Assembly (NCBI GenBank): GCA_018001695.1
Contig: JAGNHN010000016.1
Span: 1-61,933, forward strand
Length of the DNA stretch: 61,933 nucleotides
Source of the DNA: Lentimicrobiaceae bacterium
Lineage (GTDB): Bacteria > Bacteroidota > Bacteroidia > Bacteroidales > JAGNHN01
Reading direction: 5' to 3'
Below are positions 1 through 9,762 of this stretch, in pieces. A program made the position numbers and the translations under genes. Each line of letters starts with the position of its first letter. Within the stretch, counting starts at the first letter, position 1. A model generated the notes under the pieces. The model worked only from the letters and a program-made list of their open reading frames with translations. It made no database searches and had not been told where the DNA came from.

Positions 1-36
1 GTACCTGGAAAAAATAAATACCCTGGTTGGTAGTAT

Positions 37-405
37 GAGACTTTTCTCATGGATATACCTTTAAATGAAGCGTTTCCCATCTATGATTATCTTACAAATT
101 TATATACGAAAGCTTGCTTTTCCAATAGCAAGACATAGAATCCTGCCGGCAAGCTTGAAATACTGATCTCCCTGGTGGAACTTAAAGAACCGGACATGAC
201 CCTATCATTTATCTTCATTATAGCCATAATTAGTAATGTGCAAAAAATAGCCGAACAATATACAAAACATACACATATAAAGCAAGTGAATTTTTTATCT
301 GCGGAGTAAGGCTAATTGAAATGAAGTAGAAACTCTGGCTGCAGTTGTTAATGAGCAGAGTAAGGGGTAGGGAAAGGAACAGGAAGAGGAAGAGGATGAG
401 GAAGA
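37..405 (+). repeat. Left copy of ~370-bp inverted terminal repeat
   Basis: This stretch is the reverse complement of the last ~369 bases of the window; position 37 pairs with 61933 and about position 405 pairs with about 61565. I count roughly 13 mismatches by eye (about 96% identity), so the copies have diverged and are not an assembly echo of one molecule. The inner edge is a purine-rich GAAGAG-type run. One frame is open except for a single TAG present in both copies, but the differences between copies are mostly non-synonymous, so I do not call a gene. It is probably a dispersed genomic repeat at which the contig ended. Positions 1-36 and 406-495 hold nothing I recognise. Confidence 0.85.
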
Positions 406-495
406 CATCCGGTCGTTACGCCCGGGTATCTATATTCTTGGCGTCTATGCTGCCCATGGCGTGGATCATATCCGGTTCATCAAAACGTAACAGCA

Positions 496-2877
496 CTAGT
501 CCTCCTCGCCAAAAGGCATCACATCCTGCTTCTCAGGCTTCTTGATAACGCCGAACTGATAGCGCAACTGAAATCCAAACCGGCGGTTATCCATATAGCG
601 CTCGCCACTGGAACGGATACTTACCTGGTCGAGGCTGAAGCCTGTAACCATGGTGCGCAGGACATCCCTGGCGCTGAGTGTAAGGGTGAGTTTCTTATCG
701 AGGAACGTCTGCGTCAAACCAAAATTCAGTTGGCCAAAAGTATTTAACTCATAAAAATTCTGCAGCCCCTTATGCATCATGAATCCAAACATGGTCAGGC
801 GGGTCTGTTCTGAAAGTTTCAGGGAGTGAAAAGTAAAAAACCGCCATCCATCTCTTGTAAACGACACAGGGATACCATCATAACGTCCGTCATAAGTGGT
901 CAGGTTGTATTGGATGCCCAGCACAAAGAAGTACCGCCCTCCCGGAGGGATGGCACCCGCTGCCTGGAAATAGGTTTCGCGGTTTTTACCAATGTTGTCG
1001 TAGGTTCTGACTGCCCTGACAGAAGGTTCAGCTTCCTGATATATGACATTGGTAAAGATATCCCTGACATAATTCCTGCCTATGGCGAAAATGGGACGTT
1101 CATCGAAGCTGATATTGGCTTCGATGTTGTCGGTAAACTGAGGCAGCAGATCCGGATTGCCTGTCTCGTACAGAAAAGCATCCACATAGCGTACAGCAGG
1201 ATTCAGCAAGCCGTAGCCCGGCCTGGCAATCGTACGGCGGTATATAAGAAAGGCTTTCATGTCAAATCCGGCAATGGTAATCAGCGAACGGCTGAGGTAG
1301 AGGTAAGGAAACCAATCCAGCCTCCGGACCACAAAACTGGTATCAACGGGTATTGTCTGCTGTCCCTCCATAAAGGTGTGCTCAAGGCGTACGCCTGTCT
1401 TCATGGTGATCTCTGCCGGCAAGGGCAGAGAGACCTGGGCATAAGCTGCCAGTATGGCTTCCTGATGCCTGAACACACTATTACGACTTGTGTCCGGCGT
1501 TCTGATGCCTGTTCCGGAGATCCAGAATGCGGTGTTACTCCGGAAGGGTTGATAGCTTGATTTAATGCCTGTCTCCAGCTTGATCCTGCTACGCCATGCC
1601 CTGGTTATATCGCTCTGAAAAACAAAGAAGAAACGCTGCTGAAGATTCTCTCCGTCGCCCGTTTTCGTAAGACTAAGGGGAGGCAGATAGGTATCCACAT
1701 AATCCTGGTCTGTTTCATTAGTCAAATAACTAAAGCTCAGCTTTGTATCCCATTCGGAACCCAGGGAATCCCAGATGCGCAGCAGGCCCAGGTCCTGCTG
1801 GACACTCACAAAACTGCTGTTGTTTTCGAGCGTATTCATGCTCTCTGACAAGATGGCCGGCAACGACGATTCAATGATATTCTGATGATCCGAAACGCTG
1901 GTTTTATCATTGATATTCAGCCTTGTATCGTAGCTCAGACTCAGAGAATCAGTCCAGTTATAATTCAACCCAAATCCCAGGTAGCCCTGCCGGCTGCCTG
2001 AAGTGGTCAATGCGCTTTGCCGGATGGCATTCCCACCATCCAGGTAACGCAGTGCATCCATGTTCTCATACCCGCCCTGGTAACTGTAGTTGAGGTTCAG
2101 GTAATACGAATGTCGCTCACCGGAATAATGAAGATTGGCTCCGGTAAAGGCGTTCCCGGCCTTCCCCTGGTTCATTCCTACCTGCAGTGAGCCATGCCGG
2201 CCCAGGTTGACACCCTTTTTAAGCACGATGTTCACGATACCACCCGCGCTCGACGCATCATAACGGGTGGAAGGTGTTCGCAGGATCTCGATGCGCTGGA
2301 CACTACCAGGAGGCAGACTGCGTAGGATCGCGGCCAGGTCCTGCTGGCTCATCTTCATCTCACGACCATTGATATACACTACGGCGGGACTTGCGGTATT
2401 CAGGAATATCCCGCCTTCCTGGTCGACATACACGCCAGGTGTCGCTTCCAGCACTTCAAGGGTGTTCGTGGCAGATTGGGCCATGGGCTCAGGATCCACG
2501 ATCATTTTATCGTCTTCCTGCCTGATCAGCGGCTTTCTGGCAACGACGGCCACCTCACCCAGGGTGATCACATCTTTTGACATCCGGAAAGTGAAGGCGC
2601 GCTGGCCCTCATGCACATGAAGGGTCTTATCCAGCGGCTGATAACCCATGAACCGTATCAGGAGCTGATACCTTCCATCCCTTGCAGCCTCAAAGCGCAG
2701 TTGTCCGTGAATATTGGTAATCCCGGATCTCGTCAGACTGTCATCCAGCCGGATCAGCTGCACACTGGCACCCGGCAGGGTTTGCTTTTCACTGTCCATA
2801 ACGGTAACCGTTACCGTCTGGGACTGAAGACCATAAAAGGACAGCATCAGCAAAAGAGAAGCCAGAAATGATTTCAT
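496..2877 (-). CDS. Outer-membrane beta-barrel receptor (TonB-dependent-receptor-like)
   Basis: A 793-residue exported protein. It has a signal peptide at about residues 1-20, then a carboxypeptidase-regulatory-like beta-sandwich (about 21-95, with GASV and FMGYQPL motifs typical of these domains). A plug-like domain follows (about 120-225, containing VVYINGREM and GGIVNIVLKKG), and the rest is a long region rich in alternating aromatic and polar residues, as in the outer-membrane beta-barrel family 3 proteins of Bacteroidota. The role would be transport or sensing at the outer membrane; the substrate cannot be told. No SusD-like partner lies beside it. It is divergently transcribed from the M23-like protein gene, with a 139-bp spacer. 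The start was chosen because the signal peptide begins there. Confidence 0.85.
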   Translation of the reverse strand: MKSFLASLLLMLSFYGLQSQTVTVTVMDSEKQTLPGASVQLIRLDDSLTRSGITNIHGQLRFEAARDGRYQLLIRFMGYQPLDKTLHVHEGQRAFTFRMSKDVITLGEVAVVARKPLIRQEDDKMIVDPEPMAQSATNTLEVLEATPGVYVDQEGGIFLNTASPAVVYINGREMKMSQQDLAAILRSLPPGSVQRIEILRTPSTRYDASSAGGIVNIVLKKGVNLGRHGSLQVGMNQGKAGNAFTGANLHYSGERHSYYLNLNYSYQGGYENMDALRYLDGGNAIRQSALTTSGSRQGYLGFGLNYNWTDSLSLSYDTRLNINDKTSVSDHQNIIESSLPAILSESMNTLENNSSFVSVQQDLGLLRIWDSLGSEWDTKLSFSYLTNETDQDYVDTYLPPLSLTKTGDGENLQQRFFFVFQSDITRAWRSRIKLETGIKSSYQPFRSNTAFWISGTGIRTPDTSRNSVFRHQEAILAAYAQVSLPLPAEITMKTGVRLEHTFMEGQQTIPVDTSFVVRRLDWFPYLYLSRSLITIAGFDMKAFLIYRRTIARPGYGLLNPAVRYVDAFLYETGNPDLLPQFTDNIEANISFDERPIFAIGRNYVRDIFTNVIYQEAEPSVRAVRTYDNIGKNRETYFQAAGAIPPGGRYFFVLGIQYNLTTYDGRYDGIPVSFTRDGWRFFTFHSLKLSEQTRLTMFGFMMHKGLQNFYELNTFGQLNFGLTQTFLDKKLTLTLSARDVLRTMVTGFSLDQVSIRSSGERYMDNRRFGFQLRYQFGVIKKPEKQDVMPFGEED

Positions 2878-3016
2878 GCAGGGCGTTGCATTGGTAAAAA
2901 CGGATTTGCAGGGGGACCAGAAACAGATGCATTAACCCGAAAAAGCAGGAAATGTTGCCATGATGCCGTGCAAATATTGCTAACTTTCCATCTTCAACAG
3001 CAATCTGAACAACGAC

Positions 3017-5248
3017 ATGTCCTTTCACAGCCTTGCGTCCTTGCTTCCTGCCCTGCTGCTGGTCCTTACACCGTCAAGCTGGAGCTTTGCGCAATCCATG
3101 CCTGTTCTGCCATCCGGGATGCTCCTGTCAACAAATGGCTGCTTCGTTACCGGCGATATTCCCGGATCCATGATGGCAAGTCAAAATGGCGCCTACAAAG
3201 TGCATTACCACATCCTGGATGCAGGTGATGAGATCAGGAAACTAGAGATAACGCAGATGTACCACGGAAACGAGAGAATGTATTCCCGTTTGCCCATTGA
3301 TGGTTCCGATATCATGCTCTCCAACCGGGGTGATCTCGCTGTGTTCGACACACGATTCCACGACATGGGAAGGTTGGATATCGTCATGTATTCAGTGACG
3401 GGAGAAAAGCGGTGGTCACATACTTTTTTCCACGCCGCCTTGTTTGATTTCTCTTCTGATGCCCGCTATTTTGCTGTCAACTCCGTGGAGGGTTGCCAGG
3501 TTTTTGATGTTGACAATGGGCACATTGCCGTCCGTTTTCCCGCATGCAGGCTGTTCGCCTTTTCGACCTCCGGCCATACCCTCGTTACATTATCCGGTGA
3601 GAAGCTTCACATCTATCGCAAGCTTGCGCTGCATGCCGACGCTCCTTTACAATCCGGAATTGTCCGGCGTATCGCTGTCAATTCCGATGGAACCCGCATT
3701 GCCTGTATAGATAAAAACCAATTATTGCTTTTCGACGGCGATGGAAAACAAATCCACCGCCACACCCTGGGTTCTGACCTGGCTTTTCGCGATCTTCGTT
3801 TCGAAAATGGACTGTTATACGCCGGTGTTCAACGGAAAGCACCGGGCCGGTCAACGGGATTCTTATACACCTTCAGGGAAGATGGCTCGCTGACCGATAT
3901 TCAGGAAGGCGCTTCAAAAACTTTTGCGCATCACAATCCCCCGCCAGATGCCAGGACGCATCAGGGAGGGATCCAGACGATACCCTGGCCTTTTGTCCCT
4001 TTCAATGGCATGCATACAGTCTGGAATTACTACGAGCAACATATGGGCAATGGCTATGACACATGGTCATATCTCCATCAGGGGCTGGATATCATCACAC
4101 CGGTGGGGGAACCCTGCTATGCTGTAGAGGCAGGTATTGTCAAATGCGTTCTGACGACAGGAGGCCAAGCCTACTGGCGGGTGGCTGTGAGCCCGGTACA
4201 GACACCAGATACATCCGAAGGCTGGTTGTATGCCCACCTGGATCCGGGAACCATCCAGGTGGAAGTGGGAGATACAGTGCAAATGCATGATTATCTGGGA
4301 GATATCATCCAATGGAGCACAAACTGGGGACATCTGCATTTTGTGAATATCAGGGATCACGGGCTGGTTTGGGCTTATGATGATGGTGAATGGGGCATCT
4401 TGTTCAATCCCCTGCTGGCACTCAGTCCGAACAGCGATACCATTGCCCCGCTCATCGAGCCCTTTGCTGCCGGCAGCATGCTGGGACTGCACCGCCATGG
4501 TTCCAATGGGGTTTTCCTGGATCCCGCCAATGTGAGCGGAGACATTGAGATCATCGCCAGGATCAGCGATTACCATGGACTTTCAGCATGGACCTTGCCG
4601 GCTTATCAAACCTATTACGGCATGAAGCGCCTCAGTGACCAGCAATGGGTCATTCCACGCACACTTGGACAGCAGCTCAATCATGCATATCCCTTCTACG
4701 CTGCAACCCAATACGAAGCCTATGCCCCCTTGCTGTATTACAAAGACAGTTTGCGCCTTCCCCCGCCCTGGATGAGCCTGATCAGAGAATACTACCATGT
4801 TTTGACACGCAATAACGGTGACACCTTGCTGGAACTAAACGAACTCAACCTGTTCATCCCGACGGCCAGCTACGTCGATGGCAACTATCGCATCTATATC
4901 GAAGCCTGGGATGAATGCGGCAACATGAATATGGATAGTATGGATGTTTATCTGAACAATGGAAATTCAACCGGCATTCGATCAAACATCTGTTATTCAA
5001 CAACATGGACAATCAGTCCCAACCCTGCCCGGGGCATAACCTGGATAAGCGGTCTATCTGGAGGTTTGGGCCAAACAGATTTTCTTCAATTATATGATGC
5101 TCAATATAATTTAAAACGCACGATAGGAATTAATGCGGCTGAATCAGAGGGACAACGCATACCTTTACACCTGGAAGATCTTGCCCCTGGCCTGTATTTT
5201 CTGAGAGCGCAGCAGGGTGGGCTTCTTAAACTCTTAATTATCAAATAA
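3017..5248 (+). CDS. Secreted M23-like metallopeptidase with beta-propeller-like N-terminus and T9SS sorting domain
   Basis: 743 residues. A signal peptide spans about 1-25. Residues ~40-300 look like a WD40/YVTN-type propeller (repeated 'SSDARYFAV' and 'NSDGTRIAC' style blades). Residues ~330-475 resemble the LytM/M23 fold: His354 and Asp358 in HQGLDI, and His439-Leu-His441 in GHLHF, correspond to the zinc-ligand positions of that family. The last ~80 residues (SPNPARG...APGLYFLRAQ) are a type A T9SS C-terminal sorting domain, so export through the type IX system to the cell surface or medium is expected. Whether it cuts peptidoglycan or another substrate is unknown. It could also be a non-catalytic carbohydrate- or peptide-binding version, although the ligands appear intact. 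Confidence 0.85.
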   Translation: MSFHSLASLLPALLLVLTPSSWSFAQSMPVLPSGMLLSTNGCFVTGDIPGSMMASQNGAYKVHYHILDAGDEIRKLEITQMYHGNERMYSRLPIDGSDIMLSNRGDLAVFDTRFHDMGRLDIVMYSVTGEKRWSHTFFHAALFDFSSDARYFAVNSVEGCQVFDVDNGHIAVRFPACRLFAFSTSGHTLVTLSGEKLHIYRKLALHADAPLQSGIVRRIAVNSDGTRIACIDKNQLLLFDGDGKQIHRHTLGSDLAFRDLRFENGLLYAGVQRKAPGRSTGFLYTFREDGSLTDIQEGASKTFAHHNPPPDARTHQGGIQTIPWPFVPFNGMHTVWNYYEQHMGNGYDTWSYLHQGLDIITPVGEPCYAVEAGIVKCVLTTGGQAYWRVAVSPVQTPDTSEGWLYAHLDPGTIQVEVGDTVQMHDYLGDIIQWSTNWGHLHFVNIRDHGLVWAYDDGEWGILFNPLLALSPNSDTIAPLIEPFAAGSMLGLHRHGSNGVFLDPANVSGDIEIIARISDYHGLSAWTLPAYQTYYGMKRLSDQQWVIPRTLGQQLNHAYPFYAATQYEAYAPLLYYKDSLRLPPPWMSLIREYYHVLTRNNGDTLLELNELNLFIPTASYVDGNYRIYIEAWDECGNMNMDSMDVYLNNGNSTGIRSNICYSTTWTISPNPARGITWISGLSGGLGQTDFLQLYDAQYNLKRTIGINAAESEGQRIPLHLEDLAPGLYFLRAQQGGLLKLLIIK

Positions 5249-5370
5249 GAACATAAGAAAACAGCCTAGCATGCAGGATTTAACTGAAGGGGAGATATTA
5301 AACTCACCAAGATTGAGGAAGTACGATCAGGATACCCATTTTATCCTGTTAAAAGAAAAAACACAAAGAC

Positions 5371-6093
5371 ATGGAACATCATGAGTGTAGGGCGTGGATT
5401 GCTATAGTGCACGATGAACTGAAGTCCCTGGGCGAAGAAAGGAACCGCATCAGCGGCCGGCGCTTTTTTAAGGAAGACGTGGAACTCCATGGTATACGGG
5501 CTGCCCTGGTAAGTGAGCTGGGCAGGAAGTATTATCAGGAGATCAAAGACCTGGATAAGGATGCCATCCTCTCCTGTTGTGAAGGATTATGGCAGACCGG
5601 GTACATGGAAGCCGGTTTCATCGCATGTCACCTTTCACATGCCATCAGGAAGCGATATCAACAGGCTGATTTTGATATATTCGAACACTGGATCCATCAT
5701 TACATCACCAACTGGGCCACCTGCGACACCTTGTGCAACCACAGCCTTGGGGCTTTTATCGAGATGTATCCTTCCTTTATCCATCACCTCAAGACATTCA
5801 CTCATTCCGGCAACCGATGGGTGAAGAGAGCAGCTGCCGTAAGCCTGATCGTGCCTGCCCGCAAGGGTGTGTTTCTGGAGGATATTCTGGAAATCGCGCA
5901 GCGCCTGCTGACTGATCCGGATGACATGGTGCAGAAAGGGTATGGTTGGTTACTGAAGGTAGCCAGCCAGCAGCACCAGCAGCTTATCTTTGATTTTGTT
6001 ATGCTGAACAAGCAAAAAATGCCCAGAACGGCGCTGCGCTATGCCATTGAAAAAATGCCACCGGAACTCCGGTATCAAGCCATGCAGAAGTAA
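5371..6093 (+). CDS. DNA alkylation repair protein, AlkD-like
   Basis: 240 residues, all-helical HEAT-like composition, matching the usual length of AlkD-type 3-methyladenine/7-methylguanine DNA glycosylases (PF08713). The diagnostic stretch NWATCDTLC places Trp115 and Asp119 at the positions of the family's DNA-contacting Trp and catalytic Asp. The enzyme would excise alkylated purines in the cytoplasm. It stands alone: the upstream gene ends 122 bp before it and the downstream gene starts 122 bp after it, with no sign of co-transcription with other repair genes. The start ATG is the only one that keeps the N-terminal helix. Confidence 0.9.
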   Translation: MEHHECRAWIAIVHDELKSLGEERNRISGRRFFKEDVELHGIRAALVSELGRKYYQEIKDLDKDAILSCCEGLWQTGYMEAGFIACHLSHAIRKRYQQADFDIFEHWIHHYITNWATCDTLCNHSLGAFIEMYPSFIHHLKTFTHSGNRWVKRAAAVSLIVPARKGVFLEDILEIAQRLLTDPDDMVQKGYGWLLKVASQQHQQLIFDFVMLNKQKMPRTALRYAIEKMPPELRYQAMQK

Positions 6094-6215
6094 TTATGTT
6101 AAATGATTGTATCAGAATAATTTATCATATATCCTATTTACTCCAGGCCCCCGGCATCAACGTTTTCATCAAACAAAACGCCGGTTGTGTTGTTTAATAC
6201 CATTAATCAGAACCC

Positions 6216-6647
6216 ATGTATACCGGATTAAAACACCTCCACTCCTATTTTGCCTACCTGGCGCTGGCAGCACTCGTTTTTCTGATCATATACAGCCTGC
6301 TGAGGTGGCTTGGTAAAAGACCTTTCACTGCTGCCAGCCAACGCCTGGCCCTTATTGGCCTCATCTTTGCACATGCCCAATTACTCGGTGGCATCGTTCT
6401 GTATTTCTTTTCCCCGCTGGGGTTTCTGAACTGGTCACCCGAGACAATGAAGCAATCTCTGCTTCGGCTCTATGCCCTGGAGCATCCGCTGATGATGATC
6501 ATAGGTATCGTCCTGATCACCATTGGGTATGCCCGTGTGAAGCGCGTACCTACCAGTACCCTTAAATACAAGACCATCCTGGTATTTTACGGTCTGGGCC
6601 TCGTATTCATTCTGAGCCGTTTGCCCTGGGCGGCCTGGCTGGGGTAA
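6216..6647 (+). CDS. Small four-helix membrane protein, cytochrome b-like
   Basis: 143 residues with four predicted transmembrane segments (about 12-31, 45-67, 90-107, 121-139). It resembles short Bacteroidota proteins often labelled 'cytochrome B', which share the MYTGLxHxHS start, a FAHAQLLxGxxLYFxSP motif and an ExxHPLMM motif. His residues at 7 and 9, in FAHAQ and in EHPL could ligate heme, but this is inference only. It is monocistronic as far as I can see. The function is unknown; no quinone or redox partner lies beside it. Confidence 0.75.
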   Translation: MYTGLKHLHSYFAYLALAALVFLIIYSLLRWLGKRPFTAASQRLALIGLIFAHAQLLGGIVLYFFSPLGFLNWSPETMKQSLLRLYALEHPLMMIIGIVLITIGYARVKRVPTSTLKYKTILVFYGLGLVFILSRLPWAAWLG

Positions 6648-7005
6648 TCAACGCACCTCTTATCCTTTGATTAGTCAGATGTCCGGAGAGCAGTCATGAA
6701 CTACAGGGCTGGTATGGGTAGCATGGTGTGCCAATATCATAATGTAGACGAATGAACAGCATCTAACCATTTCAAGTAAGTATTATTCCGGTTAATTAAA
6801 CTGGTGGCTTCGTCCTAGATCTGCCAATCAACATTTTGGTCTGCTAGTCTATAGGCAGACCTGGACCTTCCTGTTGATATGCCTTGTGCGCGATTCGCAT
6901 GATGAAAACGTAAAATTTCATAGCGGCACTTTCAACATTTGGAAGTTTTTCTTGTTAATATATTAACAGAAGAAAATCTAACAGATCAGACCAAAGTTAT
7001 TATCA
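6648..7005. other. Intergenic region upstream of the calcium operon
   Basis: 358 bp without a supportable gene. It holds a small perfect hairpin (7-bp arms GGTCTGC/GCAGACC at 6838-6861) that lacks a U-run on either strand and so is not an obvious terminator, and a Rex-like palindrome close to the start of the P-type ATPase gene (listed separately). Confidence 0.6.
6952..6969 (+). promoter_or_regulatory. Rex-like operator upstream of calcium ATPase operon
   Basis: TTGTTAATATATTAACAG matches TTGTTAA-N4-TTAACAA at every conserved base except the last. The inner 16 bases form a perfect palindrome. It ends 36 bp before the ATPase start codon, where bound repressor would block transcription. The same motif lies twice in front of hydABC in this window. 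Rex is the NADH/NAD+-sensing repressor whose operators have this form in Clostridia and relatives; no rex gene is present here, so the assignment rests on the motif. Confidence 0.6.
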
Positions 7006-9762
7006 ATGAAACATCAGGACAGTATTGCCAGGGAGCACTGGCATGCCTTCAGCGAGCAGGAAGCACTATCGGAATTGAAGTCCAATAGATCAGGATTGAA
7101 TCCGGAAGAAGCATCCAGACGTACAACATTTTACGGTCCCAACAAATTGCCTGAAGCCAGTCCGGAAACCCTTTGGTCTATCATCCTGCATCAATTGGTC
7201 AATCCACTGATCTTCATCCTTATCGCAGCGGCCTTTGCCTCTGTGCTGATTGGAGAAGGAAAGGATGCCATTTTTATTTTTCTTGTGATCCTGATCAATA
7301 GTGCCCTTGGTGCCTACCAGGAGTACAACGCAGAGAAAAGCGCATCGGGCTTACAGAAACTACTCAGGATCAGTGCCAGGGTTCGTCGTGATGGCCGTGA
7401 ACAGGAGATACCATCTGAAGAGTTGGTACCTGGTGATATCGTCGTGCTGGAATCTGGTGTAAAAGTTCCGGCGGACATACGGTTGCTGGAAGTCAGCAAT
7501 CTTGAGATTGATGAGAGCTTTCTTACCGGGGAATCCATTCCTGCTATCAAGCAGGTCAGCATCATGGACGAGAACACAGGCGTGGCTGAAAGGACCAATA
7601 TGGCCTTTGCCGGCTCCACGGTCATGTCAGGGAGAGGTTTTGGGATCGTGGTTAGCACGGGTGCCATGACCCAGGTTGGACAGATAGCCCAGAATGTCTC
7701 GGAAGGCAAATCCGCCAAGCCTCCCCTGATTCAGCGTACTGAGAAATTTATCAAACAAATCACGGTTTTCATTATTGCTTTGAGCGTCATCCTGGCCGTG
7801 GTATTGCGGATGCAAGGCATGGATATCCAGGCCATTTTCTTCTTCGTTGTTGCCCTTGCCGTCTCCGCTATTCCCGAAGGCCTACCTGTGGCCCTGACCG
7901 TAGCCCTGGCCATCGCCACTCGCAGGATGGCAAAGCGAAATGTAATCGTTCGACGGCTAAATTCAGTAGAGAGCCTGGGCAGTTGTACCGTAATCGCCAG
8001 TGATAAAACAGGCACATTGACAGTGAATGAGCAGACTGCGCGTAAAATCATTCTGCCTGAGGGCGAATCATACAGTGTTACCGGACAAGGCTATAACGGG
8101 GAAGGCAACATCATTGACGACAAGAATCCTGACGTGACTGTCAACAGTGGCTATTCTAAAGCACTGGACCTATTAATGAAAGTGGCCCTGAGCTCCAACG
8201 AAGCCAGTCTGGAAAAAGACGGAGACATATGGAAACATTATGGTGATGCCATGGAGGTTGCCCTCCTGAGCCTGGGTTATAAATGGGGCGCTAAACCGCG
8301 CAAATTCAGGGAGGAATTCCCGGTCGTGGATATGGTTCCTTATGAATCTGAGCATAAACATGCAGCCGCTTTCATCCAGGAAGGCCAATCCATCCGAATG
8401 GTGGCAAAAGGGGCTGTTGAAACGGTCCTTGGATTTTGTGACCGATCCTCAGATCATGATCTGAATGGGATATTTAACAAAGACGCCGTTCTTATTCAGG
8501 CAGAAGAACTGGCAAGCAATGGGTACCGGGTGCTGGCATTTGCTGATGGTATCTGGGAGGGGTTTGTGAAACAGGAACGCTATGCGCCCTCCTCATACCC
8601 TAAACTGGCATTCCGTGGACTTATCTGCTTCATTGATCCACTCAGGCCTGAGGCGAAGGAAAGCGTGGCAAAGTGCCGTTCAGCAGGTATCAAAGTAATC
8701 ATGATCACCGGGGACCATCCGGCAACAGCAGCAAACATCGCGACCGAAATAGGCATCATGTCGCCCGGTGATCAGGTTGTAACAGGTCAGATGCTGAGCG
8801 ACGCAGGACCCTCCGACAGCCCTGCATACGAGCAACTGGTCGCGGGTAGCACTGTCTTTGCCAGGGTCAATCCGGTTCAAAAACTTGAAATTGTGGATAT
8901 CCTTATCAGAGAAGGTGAGTTTGTGGCCGTTACCGGTGATGGGGTGAATGATGCGCCGGCGCTCAAACGAGCTAACCTCGGCGTAGCCATGGGTTCCGGA
9001 ACTGATGTAGCCAAGGATGTAGGCTCCATGATCGTAACAGATGACAACTTCTCCTCTATCGTGGCCGGTGTGGAAGAAGGGAGATTTGCCTATGACAATG
9101 TCAGAAAGGTGATTTTCCTGCTGGTATCAACAGGAGCTGCTGAAGTGATCCTGTTTATTCTGTCAATCATGGCCGGCCTGCCGCTTCCATTGCTGGCGGT
9201 TCAACTCCTCTGGCTCAACCTGGTCACAAACGGGATTCAGGATGTGGCCCTTGCCTTTGAAGGTGGTGAGCCCGGTACTATGCATAAGCGACCTAGAAAA
9301 CCAGCCGAATCAATCTTTAACCGGCTGATGATCAAACAAACCATCGTTTCAAGTGTTACCATGGGGTTCATTGTCTTCGGACTCTGGTACTGGTTGATCA
9401 GGTATTCAAATATTGATGAAGTACACGCCAGAAGTCTCATCCTGCTGCTTATGGTCTTTATGCAAAACTTCCACGCTTTCAACAGTCGCTCCGAAACAAC
9501 CTCGGCCTTCAGGGTTCCTCTGAAAAGAAATATCATTCTTGTGTTTGGTGTGATCGCAGCACAAGGTTTGCATATTTTAAGCATGCAAATCCCTCTTATG
9601 CAAAACCTTCTTCGTATTGAACCAATCCTGTTTCGTGAATGGATACTGGTGCTAACCCTTGCCATACCTATTCTGATATCCATGGAAATATTCAAAGCAC
9701 TGAATATTAGATTATCTCCAGGTGATTATAACCCGGTAAAAGGCAAAGCGAACGTAGCATGA
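7006..9762 (+). CDS. Cation-translocating P-type ATPase, calcium-type (P2A-like)
   Basis: 918 residues. It has an N-terminal cation-ATPase domain (~10-80), the actuator motif TGES at 174-177, the PEGLP membrane motif at 290-294, the phosphorylated Asp333 in DKTGTLT, and the hinge GDGVND at 644-649. It ends in a C-terminal block of six membrane helices (~700-905). PEGLP with this layout is characteristic of P2A Ca2+ pumps (SERCA/PMR1-like), which export Ca2+ or Mn2+ at the cost of ATP. It overlaps the next ORF by 4 bp (ATGA) and heads a four-gene cluster ending in a Ca2+/Na+ antiporter, which supports calcium as substrate. A Rex-like palindrome lies just upstream. Confidence 0.93.
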   Translation: MKHQDSIAREHWHAFSEQEALSELKSNRSGLNPEEASRRTTFYGPNKLPEASPETLWSIILHQLVNPLIFILIAAAFASVLIGEGKDAIFIFLVILINSALGAYQEYNAEKSASGLQKLLRISARVRRDGREQEIPSEELVPGDIVVLESGVKVPADIRLLEVSNLEIDESFLTGESIPAIKQVSIMDENTGVAERTNMAFAGSTVMSGRGFGIVVSTGAMTQVGQIAQNVSEGKSAKPPLIQRTEKFIKQITVFIIALSVILAVVLRMQGMDIQAIFFFVVALAVSAIPEGLPVALTVALAIATRRMAKRNVIVRRLNSVESLGSCTVIASDKTGTLTVNEQTARKIILPEGESYSVTGQGYNGEGNIIDDKNPDVTVNSGYSKALDLLMKVALSSNEASLEKDGDIWKHYGDAMEVALLSLGYKWGAKPRKFREEFPVVDMVPYESEHKHAAAFIQEGQSIRMVAKGAVETVLGFCDRSSDHDLNGIFNKDAVLIQAEELASNGYRVLAFADGIWEGFVKQERYAPSSYPKLAFRGLICFIDPLRPEAKESVAKCRSAGIKVIMITGDHPATAANIATEIGIMSPGDQVVTGQMLSDAGPSDSPAYEQLVAGSTVFARVNPVQKLEIVDILIREGEFVAVTGDGVNDAPALKRANLGVAMGSGTDVAKDVGSMIVTDDNFSSIVAGVEEGRFAYDNVRKVIFLLVSTGAAEVILFILSIMAGLPLPLLAVQLLWLNLVTNGIQDVALAFEGGEPGTMHKRPRKPAESIFNRLMIKQTIVSSVTMGFIVFGLWYWLIRYSNIDEVHARSLILLLMVFMQNFHAFNSRSETTSAFRVPLKRNIILVFGVIAAQGLHILSMQIPLMQNLLRIEPILFREWILVLTLAIPILISMEIFKALNIRLSPGDYNPVKGKANVA

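Noticed and set aside
6838-6861. Terminator of the 6.2-kb membrane protein gene
   Set aside because: The hairpin is about 190 bp downstream of the stop codon and has no T-run on either strand.
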